DNA from: Eutreptiella sp. 'Long Island Sound 2002'
Taxonomy: Eukaryota; Euglenozoa; Euglenophyceae; Eutreptiales; Eutreptiaceae
Direction: 5' to 3'
DNA: 64,000 nucleotides
Assembly (NCBI GenBank): GCA_964036045.1
Contig: OZ038384.1
Coordinates: 22,683,000 to 22,746,999, forward strand
Positions 46,360 through 56,627 of the stretch are shown one piece after another. Position 1 is the stretch's first letter. The number at the start of each line of letters is the position of its first letter. Position numbers and translations under genes: made by a program. The notes beneath the pieces are model-generated. The model did no database searches. It worked only from the letters and a program-made list of their open reading frames with translations, and was not told where the DNA came from.

Positions 46360-49300
46360 TGATAGCCATGGTATGCCGTTTCTTGTTTGGTATATAGTAG
46401 ACATCACCCGATTTAGGTTAAGGATATACAGGCGGCCTAAGGTGATAGGCATCACCCCTGGTTTGGGCTAAGGAAAAGGGCCTAAGGTGAGTGATAGGCA
46501 TCATCCAAAAGCCGCAACGTGTTTTTTTCATGTTGTAAAAAGTTTTGCAACTCTGTCATTTTCTGATGACGTCATACCTGGTGAGATTTTTTCCTTGGCC
46601 GAAAAAAACGGGTTGCGGCTTTTGGTTGGGTTAAGGATATAAGGGCCTAAGGTGATAGGCATCATCCCCGGTGTGGGTTAAGGAGTTAAGGGCCTAAGGT
46701 GAGTGATAGGCATCATCCAAAAGCCGCAACGTGTTTTTTTCATGTTGTAAAAAGTTTTGCAACTCTGTCATTTTATGATGACGTCATACCTGGTGAGATT
46801 TTTTCCTTGGCCGAAAAAAACGGGTTGCGGCTTTTGGTTGGGTTAAGGATATAAGGGCCTAAGGTGATAGGCATCATCCCCGGTGAGGGTTAAGGAGTTA
46901 AGGGCCTAAGGTGAGTGATAGGCATCATCCAAAAGCCGCAACGTGTTTTTTTCATGTTGTAAAAAGTTTTGCAACTCTGTCATTTTCTGATGACGTCATA
47001 CCTGGTGAGATTTTTTCCTTGGCCGAAAAAAACGGGTTGCGGCTTTTGGTTGGGTTAAGGATATAAGGGCCTAAGGTGATAGGCATCATCCCCGGTGTGG
47101 GTTAAGGAGTTAAGGGACTAAGGTGAGTGATAGGCATCATCCAAAAGCCGCAACGTGTTTTTTTCATGTTGTAAAAAGTTTTGCAACTCTGTCATTTTCT
47201 GATGACGTCATACCTGGTGAGATTTTTTCCTTGGCCGAAAAAAACGGGTTGCGGCTTTTGGTTGGGTTAAGGATATAAGGGCCTAAGGTGATAGGCATCA
47301 TCCCCGGTGTGGGTTAAGGAGTTAAGGGCCTAAGGTGAGTGATAGGCATCATCCAAAAGCCGCAACGTGTTTTTTTCATGTTGTAAAAAGTTTTGCAACT
47401 CTGTCATTTTCTGATGACGTCATACCTGGTGAGATTTTTTCCTTGGCCGAAAAAAACGGGTTGCGGCTTTTGGTTGGGTTAAGGATATAAGGGCCTAAGG
47501 TGATAGGCATCATCCCCGGTGTGGGTTAAGGAGTTAAGGGCCTAAGGTGAGTGATAGGCATCATCCCCGGTGTGGGTTAAGGAGTTAAGGGCCTAGGGTG
47601 ATAGGCATCATCCCCGGTTTGGGTTAATGAGTTAAGGGCCTAAGGTGAGTGATAGGCATCATCCCAAAGCCGCAACGTGTTTTTTTCATGTTGTAAAAAG
47701 TTCTGCGACTCTGTCATTTTCTGATGATGTCATCCCTGGTGAGATTTTTTCCTTGGCCGAAAAAAACGGGTTGCGGCTTTTGGTTGGGTTAAGGATATAA
47801 GGGCCTAAGGTGATAGGCATCATTCCCGGTTTGGATTGAGGAGTTAAGGGCCTAAGGTGAGTGATAGGCATCATCCAAAAGCCGCAACGTGTTTTTTCTC
47901 ATGGTGTAAAAAGTTTTGCAACTCTGTCATTTTCTGATGACGTCAGCCCTGGTGAGATTTTTTCCTTGGCCGAAAAAAACGGGTTGCGGCTTTTGGTTGG
48001 GTTAAGGGTATAAGGGCCTAAGGTGATAGGCATCATCCCCGGTGTGGTTTAAGGAGTTAAGGGCCTAAGGTGAGTGATAGGCATCATCCAAAGGCCGCAA
48101 CGTGTTTCTTTCATGTTGTAAAAAGTTTTGCAACTCTGTCATTTTCTGATGATGTCATCCCTGGTGAGATTTTATCCTTGGCCGAAAAAAACGGGTTGCG
48201 GCTTTTGGTTGGGTTAAGGATATAAGGGCCTAAGGTGATAGGCATCATCCCCGGTGTGGGTTAAGGAGTTAAGGGCCTAGGGTGATAGGCATCATCCCCG
48301 GTGTGGGTTAATGAGTTAAGGGCCGAAGGTGGGTGATAGGCATCATCCAAAAGACGCAACGTGTTTTTTAACGTTGTAAAAAGTTTTGGAACTCTGTCAT
48401 TTTCTGATGATGTCATCCCTGGTGAGATTTTTTCCTTGGCCGAAAAAAACGGATTGCGGCTTTTGGTTGGGTAAAGGATATAAGGGCCTAAGGTGATAGG
48501 CATCATTCCCGGTTTGGATTGAGGAGTTAAGGGCCTAAGGTGAGTGATAGGCATCATCCAAAAGCCGCAACGTGTTTTTTCTCATGGTGTAAAAAGTTTT
48601 GCAACTCTGTCATTTTCTGATGACGTCAGCCCTGGTGAGATTTTTTCCTTGGCCGAAAAAAACGGGTTGCGGCTTTTGGTTGGGTTAAGGGTATAAGGGC
48701 CTAAGGTGATAGGCATCATCCCCGGTGTGGTTTAAGGAGTTAAGGGCCTAAGGTGAGTGATAGGCATCATCCAAAAGCCGCAACGTGTTTCTTTCATGTT
48801 GTAAAAAGTTTTGCAACTCTGTCATTTTCTGATGATGTCATCCCTGGTGAGATTTTATCCTTGGCCGAAAAAAACGGGTTGCGGCTTTTGGTTGGGTTAA
48901 GGATATAAGGGCCTAAGGTGATAGGCATCATCCCCGGTGTGGGTTAAGGAGTTAAGGGCCTAGGGTGATAGGCATCATCCCCGGTTTGGCTTAATGAGTT
49001 AAGGGCCTAAGGTGAGTGATAGACATCATCCAAAAGACGCAACGTGTTTTTTAACGTTGTAAAAAGTTTTGGAACTCTGTCATTTTCTGATGATGTCATC
49101 CCTGGTGAGATTTTTTCCTTGGCCGAAAAAAACGGATTGCGGCTTTTGGTTGGGTAAAGGATATAAGGGCCTAAGGTGATAGGCATCATTCCCGGTTTGG
49201 ATTGAGGAGTTAAGGGCCTAAGGTGAGTGATAGGCATCATCCAAAAGCCGCAACGTGTTTTTTCTCATGGTGTAAAAAGTTTTGCAACTCTGTCATTTTC

Positions 49301-50820
49301 TGATGACGTCAGCCCTGGTGAGATTTTTTCCTTGGCCGAAAAAAACGGGTTGCGGCTTTTGGTTGGGTTAAGGGTATAAGGGCCTAAGGTGATAGGCATC
49401 ATCCCCGGTGTGGTTTAAGGAGTTAAGGGCCTAAGGTGAGTGATAGGCATCATCCAAAAGCCGCAACGTGTTTCTTTCATGTTGTAAAAAGTTTTGCAAC
49501 TCTGTCATTTTCTGATGATGTCATCCCTGGTGAGATTTTATCCTTGGCCGAAAAAAACGGGTTGCGGCTTTTGGTTGGGTTAAGGATATAAGGGCCTAAG
49601 GTGATAGGCATCATCCCCGGTGTGGGTTAAGGAGTTAAGGGCCTAGGGTGATAGGCATCATCCCCGGTGTGGGTTAATGAGTTAAGGGCCGAAGGTGGGT
49701 GATAGGCATCATCCCAAAGCCGCAACGTGTTTTTTTCATGTTGTAAAAAGTTCTGCAACTCTGTCGTTTTCTGATGGTGTCATCCCTGGTGAGATTTTTT
49801 CCTTGGCCGAAAAAAAACGGATTGCGGCTTTCGGTTGGGTTAAGGATATAAGGGCCTAAGGTGATAGGCATCATCCCCGGTTTGGGTTTATGATTTAAGG
49901 GCCTAAGGTGAGTGATAGGCATCATCCCAGAGCCGCAACGTGTTTTTTTCATGTTGTAAAAAGTTCTGCAACTCTGTCATTTTCTGATGATGTCATCCCT
50001 GGTGAGATTTTTTCCTTGGCCGAAAAAAACGGGTTGCGGCTTTTGGTTGGGTTAAGGATATAAGGGCCTGAGGTGATAGGCATCATCCCCGGTGTGGGTT
50101 AAGGAGTTAAGGGCCTAGGGTGATAGGCATCATCCCCGGTTTGGGTTAATGAGTTAAGGGCCTAAGGTGAGTGATAGACATCATCCAAAAGACGCAACGT
50201 GTTTTTTTCACGTTGTAAAAAGTTTTGGAACTCTGTCATTTTCTGATGATGTCATCCCTGGTGAGATTTTTTCCTTGGCCGAAAAAAACGGGTTGCGGCT
50301 TTTGGTTGGGTTAAGGATATAAGGGCCTAAGGTGACGGGCATCATCCCCGGTGTGGGTTAAGGATATAAGGGCCTAAGGTGATAGGCATCATCCCCGGTT
50401 TGGGTTAAGGAGTTAAGGGCCTAAGGTGAGTGATAGACATCATCCAAAAGCCGCAACGTGTTTTTTCACGTTGTAAAAGGTTTTGCAAATCTGTCATTTT
50501 CTGATGACGTCATACCTGGTGAGATTTTTTCCTTGGCCGAAAAAAACGGGTTGCGGCTTTTGGTTGGGTTAAGGATATAAGGGCCTAAGGTGATAGGCAT
50601 CATCCCCGGTGTGGGTTAAGGAGTTAAGGGCCTAAGGTGAGTGATGGGCATCATCCAAAAGCCGCAACCTGTTTTTTTCATGTTTTGCAACTCTGTCATC
50701 TTCTGATGACGTCATCCCTGGTGAGATGTTTTCCTTGACCGAAAAAAACGGGTTGCGGCTTTTGGTTGGGTTAAGGATAGAAGGGCCTAATGTGATAGGC
50801 ATCATCGAAAAACCGCAACG
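46360..50820. repeat. Array of about 212-bp hairpin-forming units with higher-order repeats
   Basis: The landmark CCGCAACGTG recurs at 46511, 46724 and 46936, a period of about 212 bp. In each unit AAAAGCCGCAAC at one side pairs with GTTGCGGCTTTT at the other; the arms extend to 23 bp with two mismatches. Between the arms lie a second dyad (GTTGTAAAA with TTTTGCAAC) and, in many units, the palindrome TGACGTCA. The links between hairpins carry GGGCCTAAGGTGA and AGGCATCATCC, with variable insertions. From about 47.9 kb a larger unit of about 683 bp repeats three times (landmarks 47891, 48573, 49257). Short minus-strand frames starting MMPITH are repeat artefacts. Confidence 0.93.
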
Positions 50821-50852
50821 TGTTGTTTTCGAGAAGGCTATCCACTGCATTG

Positions 50853-51116
50853 TCAGCATGACGAGGTTTTAGAATACCATTCTGGTAGCGCACCGGAGGC
50901 ATCCTCGGGGTTATAGTGCATTGCAACGGTCGACCCCCGTGAAACCCCGCTGTGCAAAATCTCGACACCGGCGTATTTCATTTCTCTGCCGTCCACGGTA
51001 TAGGTGATTTCCATGGGGCATACTCGCTTTGTGCCCTGTCTACCAAATGTGCGATACGTACAACCTGTTTCATCCAATTTGCTCACCGTGCCCGTGACCT
51101 TGCGTAGTGAGTTCAT
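50853..51116 (-). CDS. Small DUF3592-like protein, 87 aa
   Basis: From the ATG at 51116 the protein has strands spaced as in DUF3592-type domains: a Val/Thr-rich start (VTGTVSKL), then MEITYTVDGREMKYAGVE, then GSTVAMHYNPEDASGALPE. The last segment fits the family's V-x-V-x-Y-x-P block. Function of the family is unknown; members are often membrane-associated, but no membrane segment is present here. It begins right next to the hairpin array. Assignment is tentative. Confidence 0.5.
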   Translation of the reverse strand: MNSLRKVTGTVSKLDETGCTYRTFGRQGTKRVCPMEITYTVDGREMKYAGVEILHSGVSRGSTVAMHYNPEDASGALPEWYSKTSSC

Positions 51117-51147
51117 ACACCGTTTGTTTTTTCTGGTCCTCTTCACG

Positions 51148-51402
51148 ATGGAACCGATTCAGACAACAACCACAAGAGTAGTCATCAGTATCATCGCAAA
51201 CAGTGTGCCTGTATTGGGGGGCATGTTGCTGGACTTGACCTGTTTTGGTATTTTATTCTGTATACTCGTTCAAAAAAAAACGGGTCAGCAATGTACTGGG
51301 TATCGCGGGTCGGGTGTTTGGCGGGATAGCCGGTCACCCAGAGGCTCACGGTACTCTGTGTGTGTGTCCCCGCGGGGTATACGCGGCTACCACGGCCGAT
51401 GA
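51148..51402 (+). CDS. Small membrane protein, 84 aa
   Basis: Not recognised. The ATG at 51148 begins MEPIQTTTTR, followed by a long hydrophobic stretch at about 11-41 (VVISIIANSVPVLGG then LLDLTCFGILFCILV), one or two membrane passes. The tail is basic and Ser/Gly/Arg-rich. It is divergent from the gene at 50853-51116 with a 31-bp gap. Confidence 0.45.
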   Translation: MEPIQTTTTRVVISIIANSVPVLGGMLLDLTCFGILFCILVQKKTGQQCTGYRGSGVWRDSRSPRGSRYSVCVSPRGIRGYHGR

Positions 51403-51457
51403 TTGGGATTCTTAGTGCCACCCACCACGACAACCGCAACTGCTCACCCGGGAAGGC

Positions 51458-51748
51458 CTAAGAAAGTGCGACGAGCCATTTCTTTCCCGTCCATTTCAGT
51501 GGGTTTGTGAGTATTCTGTGGCTGATTGTGTATTCATGGGGTTTTTCTGGTACATGGGTGTACTCGTTTTGCTCGAGAAACAGCATATCCGGTTGCTTCG
51601 TTTTTTGTGGGTTGGTCATGTTGACTATCGTCATGTATGAGAGGGGTTGTCCTCTGACGGCCATCCAATCGATATCCAGTGGGTTCCGCGATAGACCGTC
51701 CGTTTCGTGCTCGAGGCTCGTGTTTACCCACGTTCGTCGTGTTTGCAT
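51458..51748 (-). CDS. Uncharacterised small protein, 96 aa
   Basis: Not recognised. The ATG at 51748 lies just after AATAATAA on this strand. The sequence looks like a compact soluble protein (PLSYMTIVNMTNPQKTKQP, MLFLEQNEYTHVPEKPHEY) with no membrane segment and few Cys. It is divergent from recombinase 3, sharing a 48-bp AT-rich gap. Confidence 0.5.
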   Translation of the reverse strand: MQTRRTWVNTSLEHETDGLSRNPLDIDWMAVRGQPLSYMTIVNMTNPQKTKQPDMLFLEQNEYTHVPEKPHEYTISHRILTNPLKWTGKKWLVALS

Positions 51749-51782
51749 TTATTATTGTTTATGTGGCGTCATTTTTTCTATT

Positions 51783-51788
51783 TATAAA
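51783..51788 (+). promoter_or_regulatory. TATAAA box ahead of recombinase 3
   Basis: TATAAA lies 8 bases ahead of the ATG at 51797 in the AT-rich gap between two divergent genes. Confidence 0.5.
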
Positions 51789-51796
51789 CCGTTCCG

Positions 51797-53629
51797 ATGA
51801 CGACGATGACAGCAAGTGTGCCGGTGTTATTAGTGGCTGGGAAGCTACGAGCGGCGGTGTGGAGGAAGCACGGCAACGAAGAGATCCGCGAGGTGTTCCG
51901 TGAGCTGTACGACAGACTTCAGACGGATCGCGGCCGACAGCCCCGCGATGCGTCCATGGGGCTGACGGCGCTGTGGGGTCTATTGGAGCAGCTGCCTGGC
52001 GCCGGAGGCGCCAGAGGCGACGTGCACGACCCGGGGCGACTGCAGGGAGCCGAGCCGGGTGATGTGTCTGTGGCATGGGGAGCGCTGCTGGGGTCGGGTG
52101 CATTGGCCTCGGCGCCCCCGAGGCGTGTGCTGGGGGTGCGCAAGAGCCTGTCGGAGGCTCTGATGCTCCTGCGGCCCGAGTTGGCCGTGGTCGTGAACCC
52201 GCTCTTGCGCGAGATGCGGGCCGACTTCCGGGCGCTGAGGTCCCACGAGCGGGTGTTTTCGGTGCACGGCTGTCTGCCGAAGCGCGTGCGGCTTCTATCC
52301 GAGGGGTCGGCGGACTACCAGTTCTTGGTTCGTCTCGTGGAGGGCCTTTCGATGCACATGGTGAGCGTTTCGCGGGATTCACTGCTGAAGGTGACGTGCT
52401 GGCTGGACCACTTCTTCGGCGTCTCGGAAGGAGGCACCGCGTGGTGGCCGTCGGATTGCGGGGCGACGCTCCAGGGGCGGACACGGTTTCTGTCCGAGCG
52501 GTCGGCGATGCAGTGGCTGCAGCGGTACTCGGACGTGACGGCGTCAAAGTCGATCGGGTTCCACCTGTTCTCGCGGCACATGCGGGTCCTGTCGCTTCTG
52601 CACGGCAAGGTTCTGCACGAGTGCGACGACGCGTTGGTGCAGATCCCGCGGCCGCGGATGGGGGGGCGGATCCACGGCCGGCTTGTGGAGGACCTGACGT
52701 CGGCGTCCGCGACCAGCGACGACGGCGCCGGTGCCGGTGAGCGGATGCGGCTGGAGATGTACCGCATACGCGGGCTGATGGGGGAGATACGCGAGCGGGT
52801 GTGCCGGGATCTGGAGCGCGGCGGGGAAGTCGGTGTGCTGCACTGTTTCAGCGCGGACGAGGTGTACCGCATCCTGGACGCGGCGGTTTCGCGGATGGAC
52901 CGTCTGCTGGTGGTGCTGTTCCTGACGACGGGGCTCCGCATCGGCGGTCTGTCGCGGCTGAAGGTGGTGTGCGGTGGGGCGGGATCCGACGAGGTGCCGG
53001 ACCACGCCTCGACGGTTGAGAAGAACGGGGACGTGCGGGTGATCAAGCTGACGAATGCGCTGCGGGTGCTGGTAAAGCGGTGGCTGATGGAGCGGGGGGC
53101 GTCGCCGTCGGACTACCTGTTCCCGTCACCGACGGACCGGGGGCGTCCGATCAGCCGCCACGCGGTGTACGACGCGTGCCGGTGCCTTTTCCGGCGCGCG
53201 GGGGTGCAGGGCCCGCACGCCCACCCGCACTCGTTCCGGCACACAGTGGTTCGCCTCTTGCATTTTCGAGGGAAGACCTTTGACCAGGTAGCGAAGTGGC
53301 TTGGCCACAAGTCGCCGAACGTGACGGCGCAGGTGTACGGGCGGCTGACGGTGGAGGAGACGACGCGGCTGATGGACGACGAGGACGGGCAAGGAGGGGG
53401 TGGGCACGACAAGCGCCTGTGGTCGGAGGTGCACGACCGCATCAAGAACCCGTATCCCGACGACGGGGCGGTGGAGGCTGCGGCCGCGGGTGCGGTTGCG
53501 CCGCCGCACCAGAAGAAGCGCCGGCTCACGGCGCCTATGGCGCCTATGGCGGGTGGTGGGGGGGATCTGAAGGACGTGTTCCAAAGCCTACAGGCGCAGC
53601 TCGACGCGATTCGGGGGCGGCTCGGTTAA
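51797..53629 (+). CDS. Tyrosine recombinase 3 (GC-rich), 610 aa
   Basis: Catalytic residues of the tyrosine recombinase family are complete: R381 in TTGLRIGG, a Lys in TVEKNGDVRV, H478 and R481 in HPHSFRHTVV, H504 in WLGHKS and nucleophile Y514 in QVYGRL. The N-terminal 370 residues are Arg-, Leu- and Ala-rich with no recognised motif. The C-terminal extension after the catalytic domain is Ala/Pro-rich with a basic KKRRL and ends in a helix (VFQSLQAQLDAIRGRL) that may be a coiled coil. The gene is far richer in GC than its left neighbours, with many GCG and CGG codons, suggesting a separate origin or selection. Recombinase 4 follows 55 bases later. Confidence 0.93.
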   Translation: MTTMTASVPVLLVAGKLRAAVWRKHGNEEIREVFRELYDRLQTDRGRQPRDASMGLTALWGLLEQLPGAGGARGDVHDPGRLQGAEPGDVSVAWGALLGSGALASAPPRRVLGVRKSLSEALMLLRPELAVVVNPLLREMRADFRALRSHERVFSVHGCLPKRVRLLSEGSADYQFLVRLVEGLSMHMVSVSRDSLLKVTCWLDHFFGVSEGGTAWWPSDCGATLQGRTRFLSERSAMQWLQRYSDVTASKSIGFHLFSRHMRVLSLLHGKVLHECDDALVQIPRPRMGGRIHGRLVEDLTSASATSDDGAGAGERMRLEMYRIRGLMGEIRERVCRDLERGGEVGVLHCFSADEVYRILDAAVSRMDRLLVVLFLTTGLRIGGLSRLKVVCGGAGSDEVPDHASTVEKNGDVRVIKLTNALRVLVKRWLMERGASPSDYLFPSPTDRGRPISRHAVYDACRCLFRRAGVQGPHAHPHSFRHTVVRLLHFRGKTFDQVAKWLGHKSPNVTAQVYGRLTVEETTRLMDDEDGQGGGGHDKRLWSEVHDRIKNPYPDDGAVEAAAAGAVAPPHQKKRRLTAPMAPMAGGGGDLKDVFQSLQAQLDAIRGRLG

Positions 53630-53684
53630 GCCGCGCATGTGTGTGCGTGTGTTGTGTGTGTGTGTAAAACAACCACGGTGCACG

Positions 53685-55751
53685 ATGCCGTTCCGACGAC
53701 CGGGCGAGCGGTATCCCGACTACGTTCCGCTGCGGCTGCACAGACGGCCGCTTGAGTACCCGTTGACAAAGGAGCAGTGGGATCTCGTGCGTTGTCTCGC
53801 CGGCGGCGCCTCGTCCCTGGCGGCCATGACGTTTGTGTACCACACGGGAATTGCCAGCGAGGCGGCACTGCGGTCGCTGTCGCCGGGGGACGTGGGCGAG
53901 ACGCTGCGGCGGTTCCTGGAGCAGCACGCGGGGTCGTGTGCGTACCAGGGCCTGGTGGCGTCGGTGTGCCGTGTCGCGACGGCCGAGTCGGCGGCCTCGG
54001 CGGCCGCGGCGGCCTTGGCCCGGCGGGAGCCGGCGGTGTACGACGCGGAGACGGGCCGCCCGGTGCGGGACCTGGACCCCGAGACGTACGCGTCCACAGG
54101 TTTTTTTGTGGACATGCTACCTGGCGAGGAGCAGCGGGGGCTGTTCCTGAAGATGTTCGCTCCCCACACGCGCGTGGGCCACCGGGAGCGGGGGCGGCTG
54201 CGGCACGGCATGTGGTTCATTTTCCGCAACGGGCTGACGGTGCAGAAGGTGCGGGAGGAGCTGGACGGCCCGACGATCGCGGAGCTGGTGGACGCCGAGC
54301 AGCGGGCGGGGTTGTTCGACCTCGAGTGCGAGGCCGCGCTGACGGCGCAGGTGCACCGCATGTGCCTCAACCCGTACGTGGACGTGGACGGCCGCTTCCG
54401 CAGCCACGCGCGGTGGGTGCGGCGGTCGTGCCTGGCGGCGTGCCAGCAGCAGCACCCGATGGTGTGGCGGTACACGCCGTCGGTGGTGGGCCGTATCCTG
54501 GAGCTGTCGGCGGGGGACGCGGTGTCACGGGAGCGCATGTTTGAGGCGATGAACCTGATGGTGGCGCACCGGCTGGGGGCGTCGTCGCTGAGCAAGATCG
54601 CGGACCGGGTGTTCCGCTCGGTGTCGCAGGGGTTCCTTGACGGGGTGGTGGCGCCGATGCTGCACACGCCCGAGGCGCGCGGCCGGTTCTTGGAGTGGTT
54701 CGGCTGCGAGTCGCGCCGGGAGGACGTCCTGCGGGCGGCGGCCGTGCTCGTGGGCTGCGGTAACGCCAAGCCGCGCCTCCGCGTGTCGAGGAACCACGCC
54801 GAGTGCGGCCCGACCGGGGGCGGCCGGTCGCTGTACGGGATCAACAGCATGATTGTGTCCGGCTGTTTCCCGCACATCCGGCAGACGGACCCGGTGCGCG
54901 TGGTGGAGCTGACCAACCGCGTATTTGCGATGGAGACCGAGGACCCGGAGCGGTACGCGCTGCAGCCGCCACCCAAGCGGGTGAAGTCGTGCCCGCCGCT
55001 GGACGACGCGGTGATCGACCGGCTGCTGTCCGTGGCAGTAAGTCGGAAGGAGGTGCTGTACGTGGAGCTGTCGTCGTACACGGGGCTGCGCCGCGGGGCG
55101 ATGGAGTTGGCGGAGCTGGCCTCCGTGTGGGACGACGGGTTGCAGGACGTGCGCGAGGCGGCGAGATTCATGGAGAAGGGCTCCAAGACCCGGGTGGTGC
55201 TGCTCGCCCCCGGCGCCTCCAGCGCCGCCGGTCGTGTGCGGGAGGCCCTGGCGCTCTACATCCGCGAGGAGCTTCTGCCGTCGCGGACGCGGTGGCTGTT
55301 CCCGTGTGCAGCGGATGACGGTGTGTCGTACGACCGCGATCTGTGCTACAAGTTGCTGAACCGGCTGTGCGCGCGCCTGGGTCTCCCGCGCGGGACGCAC
55401 CACCACCACCAATTCCGCCACAACGTGGTCAACCGGCACTGCCGGCGCGGAGGCAAACTGGAGGCCGCGCAGAAGTTCCTCGGGCACAGCACGGTCAACA
55501 CAACCTACCGGCACTATTGGACGGATACGGTCGACCTGATGCAGTCCTCGCCTCCTCGTCAGGGTGGTGGTGATGACTGTGATCTGGCGGAGCGGGTGCG
55601 AGAGCTCGAGGCCGAGAACCTGCTACTGCGGCGTGGTGGAATACCTTCCGATGATGTCTCTGAAGACGACGAGGACGACGATGGACGTGAGGAGGCATAT
55701 TGCGAAGAAACGCCGTGTGATGCATCGTCTGATAATATATGGGATGGGTGA
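53685..55751 (+). CDS. Tyrosine recombinase 4 (GC-rich), 688 aa
   Basis: Start at the ATG at 53685 (MPFRRPGE). Catalytic residues: R469 in SYTGLRRG, a Lys in FMEKGSKTRV, H575 and R578 in HHHHQFRHNVV, H601 in FLGHST and nucleophile Y611 in YRHYW. A Lys-Gly-Ser-Lys segment matches the usual catalytic beta-hairpin. After the catalytic domain there is a short coiled-coil-like stretch (LAERVRELEAENLLL), a very acidic region (DDVSEDDEDDD) and an end in NIWDG. The next paralogue pair includes a protein beginning with GDIWDG, which may reflect a shared interaction motif. GC-rich like recombinase 3, but the two are diverged. Confidence 0.93.
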   Translation: MPFRRPGERYPDYVPLRLHRRPLEYPLTKEQWDLVRCLAGGASSLAAMTFVYHTGIASEAALRSLSPGDVGETLRRFLEQHAGSCAYQGLVASVCRVATAESAASAAAAALARREPAVYDAETGRPVRDLDPETYASTGFFVDMLPGEEQRGLFLKMFAPHTRVGHRERGRLRHGMWFIFRNGLTVQKVREELDGPTIAELVDAEQRAGLFDLECEAALTAQVHRMCLNPYVDVDGRFRSHARWVRRSCLAACQQQHPMVWRYTPSVVGRILELSAGDAVSRERMFEAMNLMVAHRLGASSLSKIADRVFRSVSQGFLDGVVAPMLHTPEARGRFLEWFGCESRREDVLRAAAVLVGCGNAKPRLRVSRNHAECGPTGGGRSLYGINSMIVSGCFPHIRQTDPVRVVELTNRVFAMETEDPERYALQPPPKRVKSCPPLDDAVIDRLLSVAVSRKEVLYVELSSYTGLRRGAMELAELASVWDDGLQDVREAARFMEKGSKTRVVLLAPGASSAAGRVREALALYIREELLPSRTRWLFPCAADDGVSYDRDLCYKLLNRLCARLGLPRGTHHHHQFRHNVVNRHCRRGGKLEAAQKFLGHSTVNTTYRHYWTDTVDLMQSSPPRQGGGDDCDLAERVRELEAENLLLRRGGIPSDDVSEDDEDDDGREEAYCEETPCDASSDNIWDG

Positions 55752-55762
55752 CAGTTGTAAAC

Positions 55763-55769
55763 AATAAAG
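55763..55769 (+). promoter_or_regulatory. AATAAAG box
   Basis: AATAAAG lies 11 bases ahead of the ATG at 55781 and 11 bases after the recombinase 4 stop. It could act as polyadenylation signal, promoter box or both. Confidence 0.45.
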
Positions 55770-55780
55770 CGCGTTGAAGG

Positions 55781-56329
55781 ATGAACGTTACATGGAATAT
55801 ATCCAACAATAAAAAAATTAAGAGTGTCGATGTCTCCGACGGTGTCCACGTAAAAAATTTGCACGGCAACGATGTGAATGCCATCATCTCACGCTTTGTG
55901 CAATTTGGTGTTGATCTGAAGGGTTTCGATAGACTGCTAAAAGCCCATTCAGAAATGCAAAACGTCATAGATGAACTGAACAGTGCGATCGTGCATAAGG
56001 CACACATCATTTCTACCGATGAACCCACAGCTGACGCGTTTATCCAGGCCCTTGGCCACATCATTCATTCCCATATGCAAAAGGAGAGCAACAGCCGCCG
56101 CTGTGACCCCTTCCCGATGGGCACATCTCTGAGTGAAATGATAGACGAGGCGGTGAAACTCATACCTACCAGCGGGGATGTGGTCCCCGTCGATGTACAG
56201 GATAGCGATCTTGGTCGGGTGCACGTGCCAACCGCCCTGCCGATCAATATGCTACCCATGGTGGCAGCAATGCGTAGCAGTACCAGGAAGAAGCGGCAGC
56301 GGCAACTGGAATTGTCGTCCGCGATTTAG
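55781..56329 (+). CDS. Uncharacterised protein, paralogue of the protein at 56628, 182 aa
   Basis: Not recognised by family. The C-terminal 110 residues align with the end of the protein at 56628-57770: IHSHMQKE against IHARMQKE, EMIDEAVKLIPTSGD against EMIDKAVQLIPVTGD, then a basic segment and the shared ending SSAI. The N-terminus differs. Both end in a basic KKRQR or NKRKRG patch, which may be a nuclear-type signal. A tandem duplicated pair of this kind could be virion or DNA-packaging components; this is inference. Confidence 0.7.
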   Translation: MNVTWNISNNKKIKSVDVSDGVHVKNLHGNDVNAIISRFVQFGVDLKGFDRLLKAHSEMQNVIDELNSAIVHKAHIISTDEPTADAFIQALGHIIHSHMQKESNSRRCDPFPMGTSLSEMIDEAVKLIPTSGDVVPVDVQDSDLGRVHVPTALPINMLPMVAAMRSSTRKKRQRQLELSSAI

Positions 56330-56371
56330 ACGGTGCACACTTCGGTCACCCTTTTGCGCTGTGTACACATC

Positions 56372-56378
56372 ATAAAAG
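56372..56378 (+). promoter_or_regulatory. ATAAAAG box
   Basis: ATAAAAG lies 7 bases ahead of the ATG at 56386. Confidence 0.45.
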
Positions 56379-56385
56379 AGGGAGG

Positions 56386-56592
56386 ATGGAAAATTCAGGT
56401 TCGCCGACGACGGTGGTTGGCCCTCGTGCCGCGACAAAGTCCGATGGCACCAACGAGGTGCTGTGGGGCATACTCAGGCGGCTCGAGCGGTTGGAGTACC
56501 AGGTGGGACACCTGCAGTCGCGGTCGCGGGCGCAGTCGCGTCGAAAAAAACATTACGGTGACCGTGAGCGCTCGGTGCCTTATGACGAATGA
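56386..56592 (+). CDS. Small basic coiled-coil-like protein, 68 aa
   Basis: Not recognised. The middle has heptad-like spacing (LWGILRRLERLEYQVGHLQ), followed by an Arg/Ser-rich basic tail (SRSRAQSRRKKHYGDRERS) resembling an RNA- or DNA-binding tail. The ATG is preceded by an ATAAAAG box. It lies between the two paralogues and is probably part of the same gene row. Confidence 0.55.
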   Translation: MENSGSPTTVVGPRAATKSDGTNEVLWGILRRLERLEYQVGHLQSRSRAQSRRKKHYGDRERSVPYDE

Positions 56593-56606
56593 TGGGGTTT
56601 GTTTGA

Positions 56607-56615
56607 AATAAAAGG
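56607..56615 (+). promoter_or_regulatory. AATAAAAGG box
   Basis: AATAAAAGG followed by GGG lies 12 bases ahead of the ATG at 56628 and 14 bases after the previous stop. Confidence 0.5.
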
Positions 56616-56627
56616 GGGTTTGGAGTC

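Noticed and set aside
47686-50859. Repeated minus-strand ORFs starting MMPITH
   Set aside because: They recur with the hairpin array unit and end at unit boundaries; they are repeat shadows.
51759-55514. Long minus-strand frames opposite recombinases 3 and 4 (up to 488 codons)
   Set aside because: High GC removes stop codons on the opposite strand; the translations are Arg/Pro/Ala-rich without domain features.
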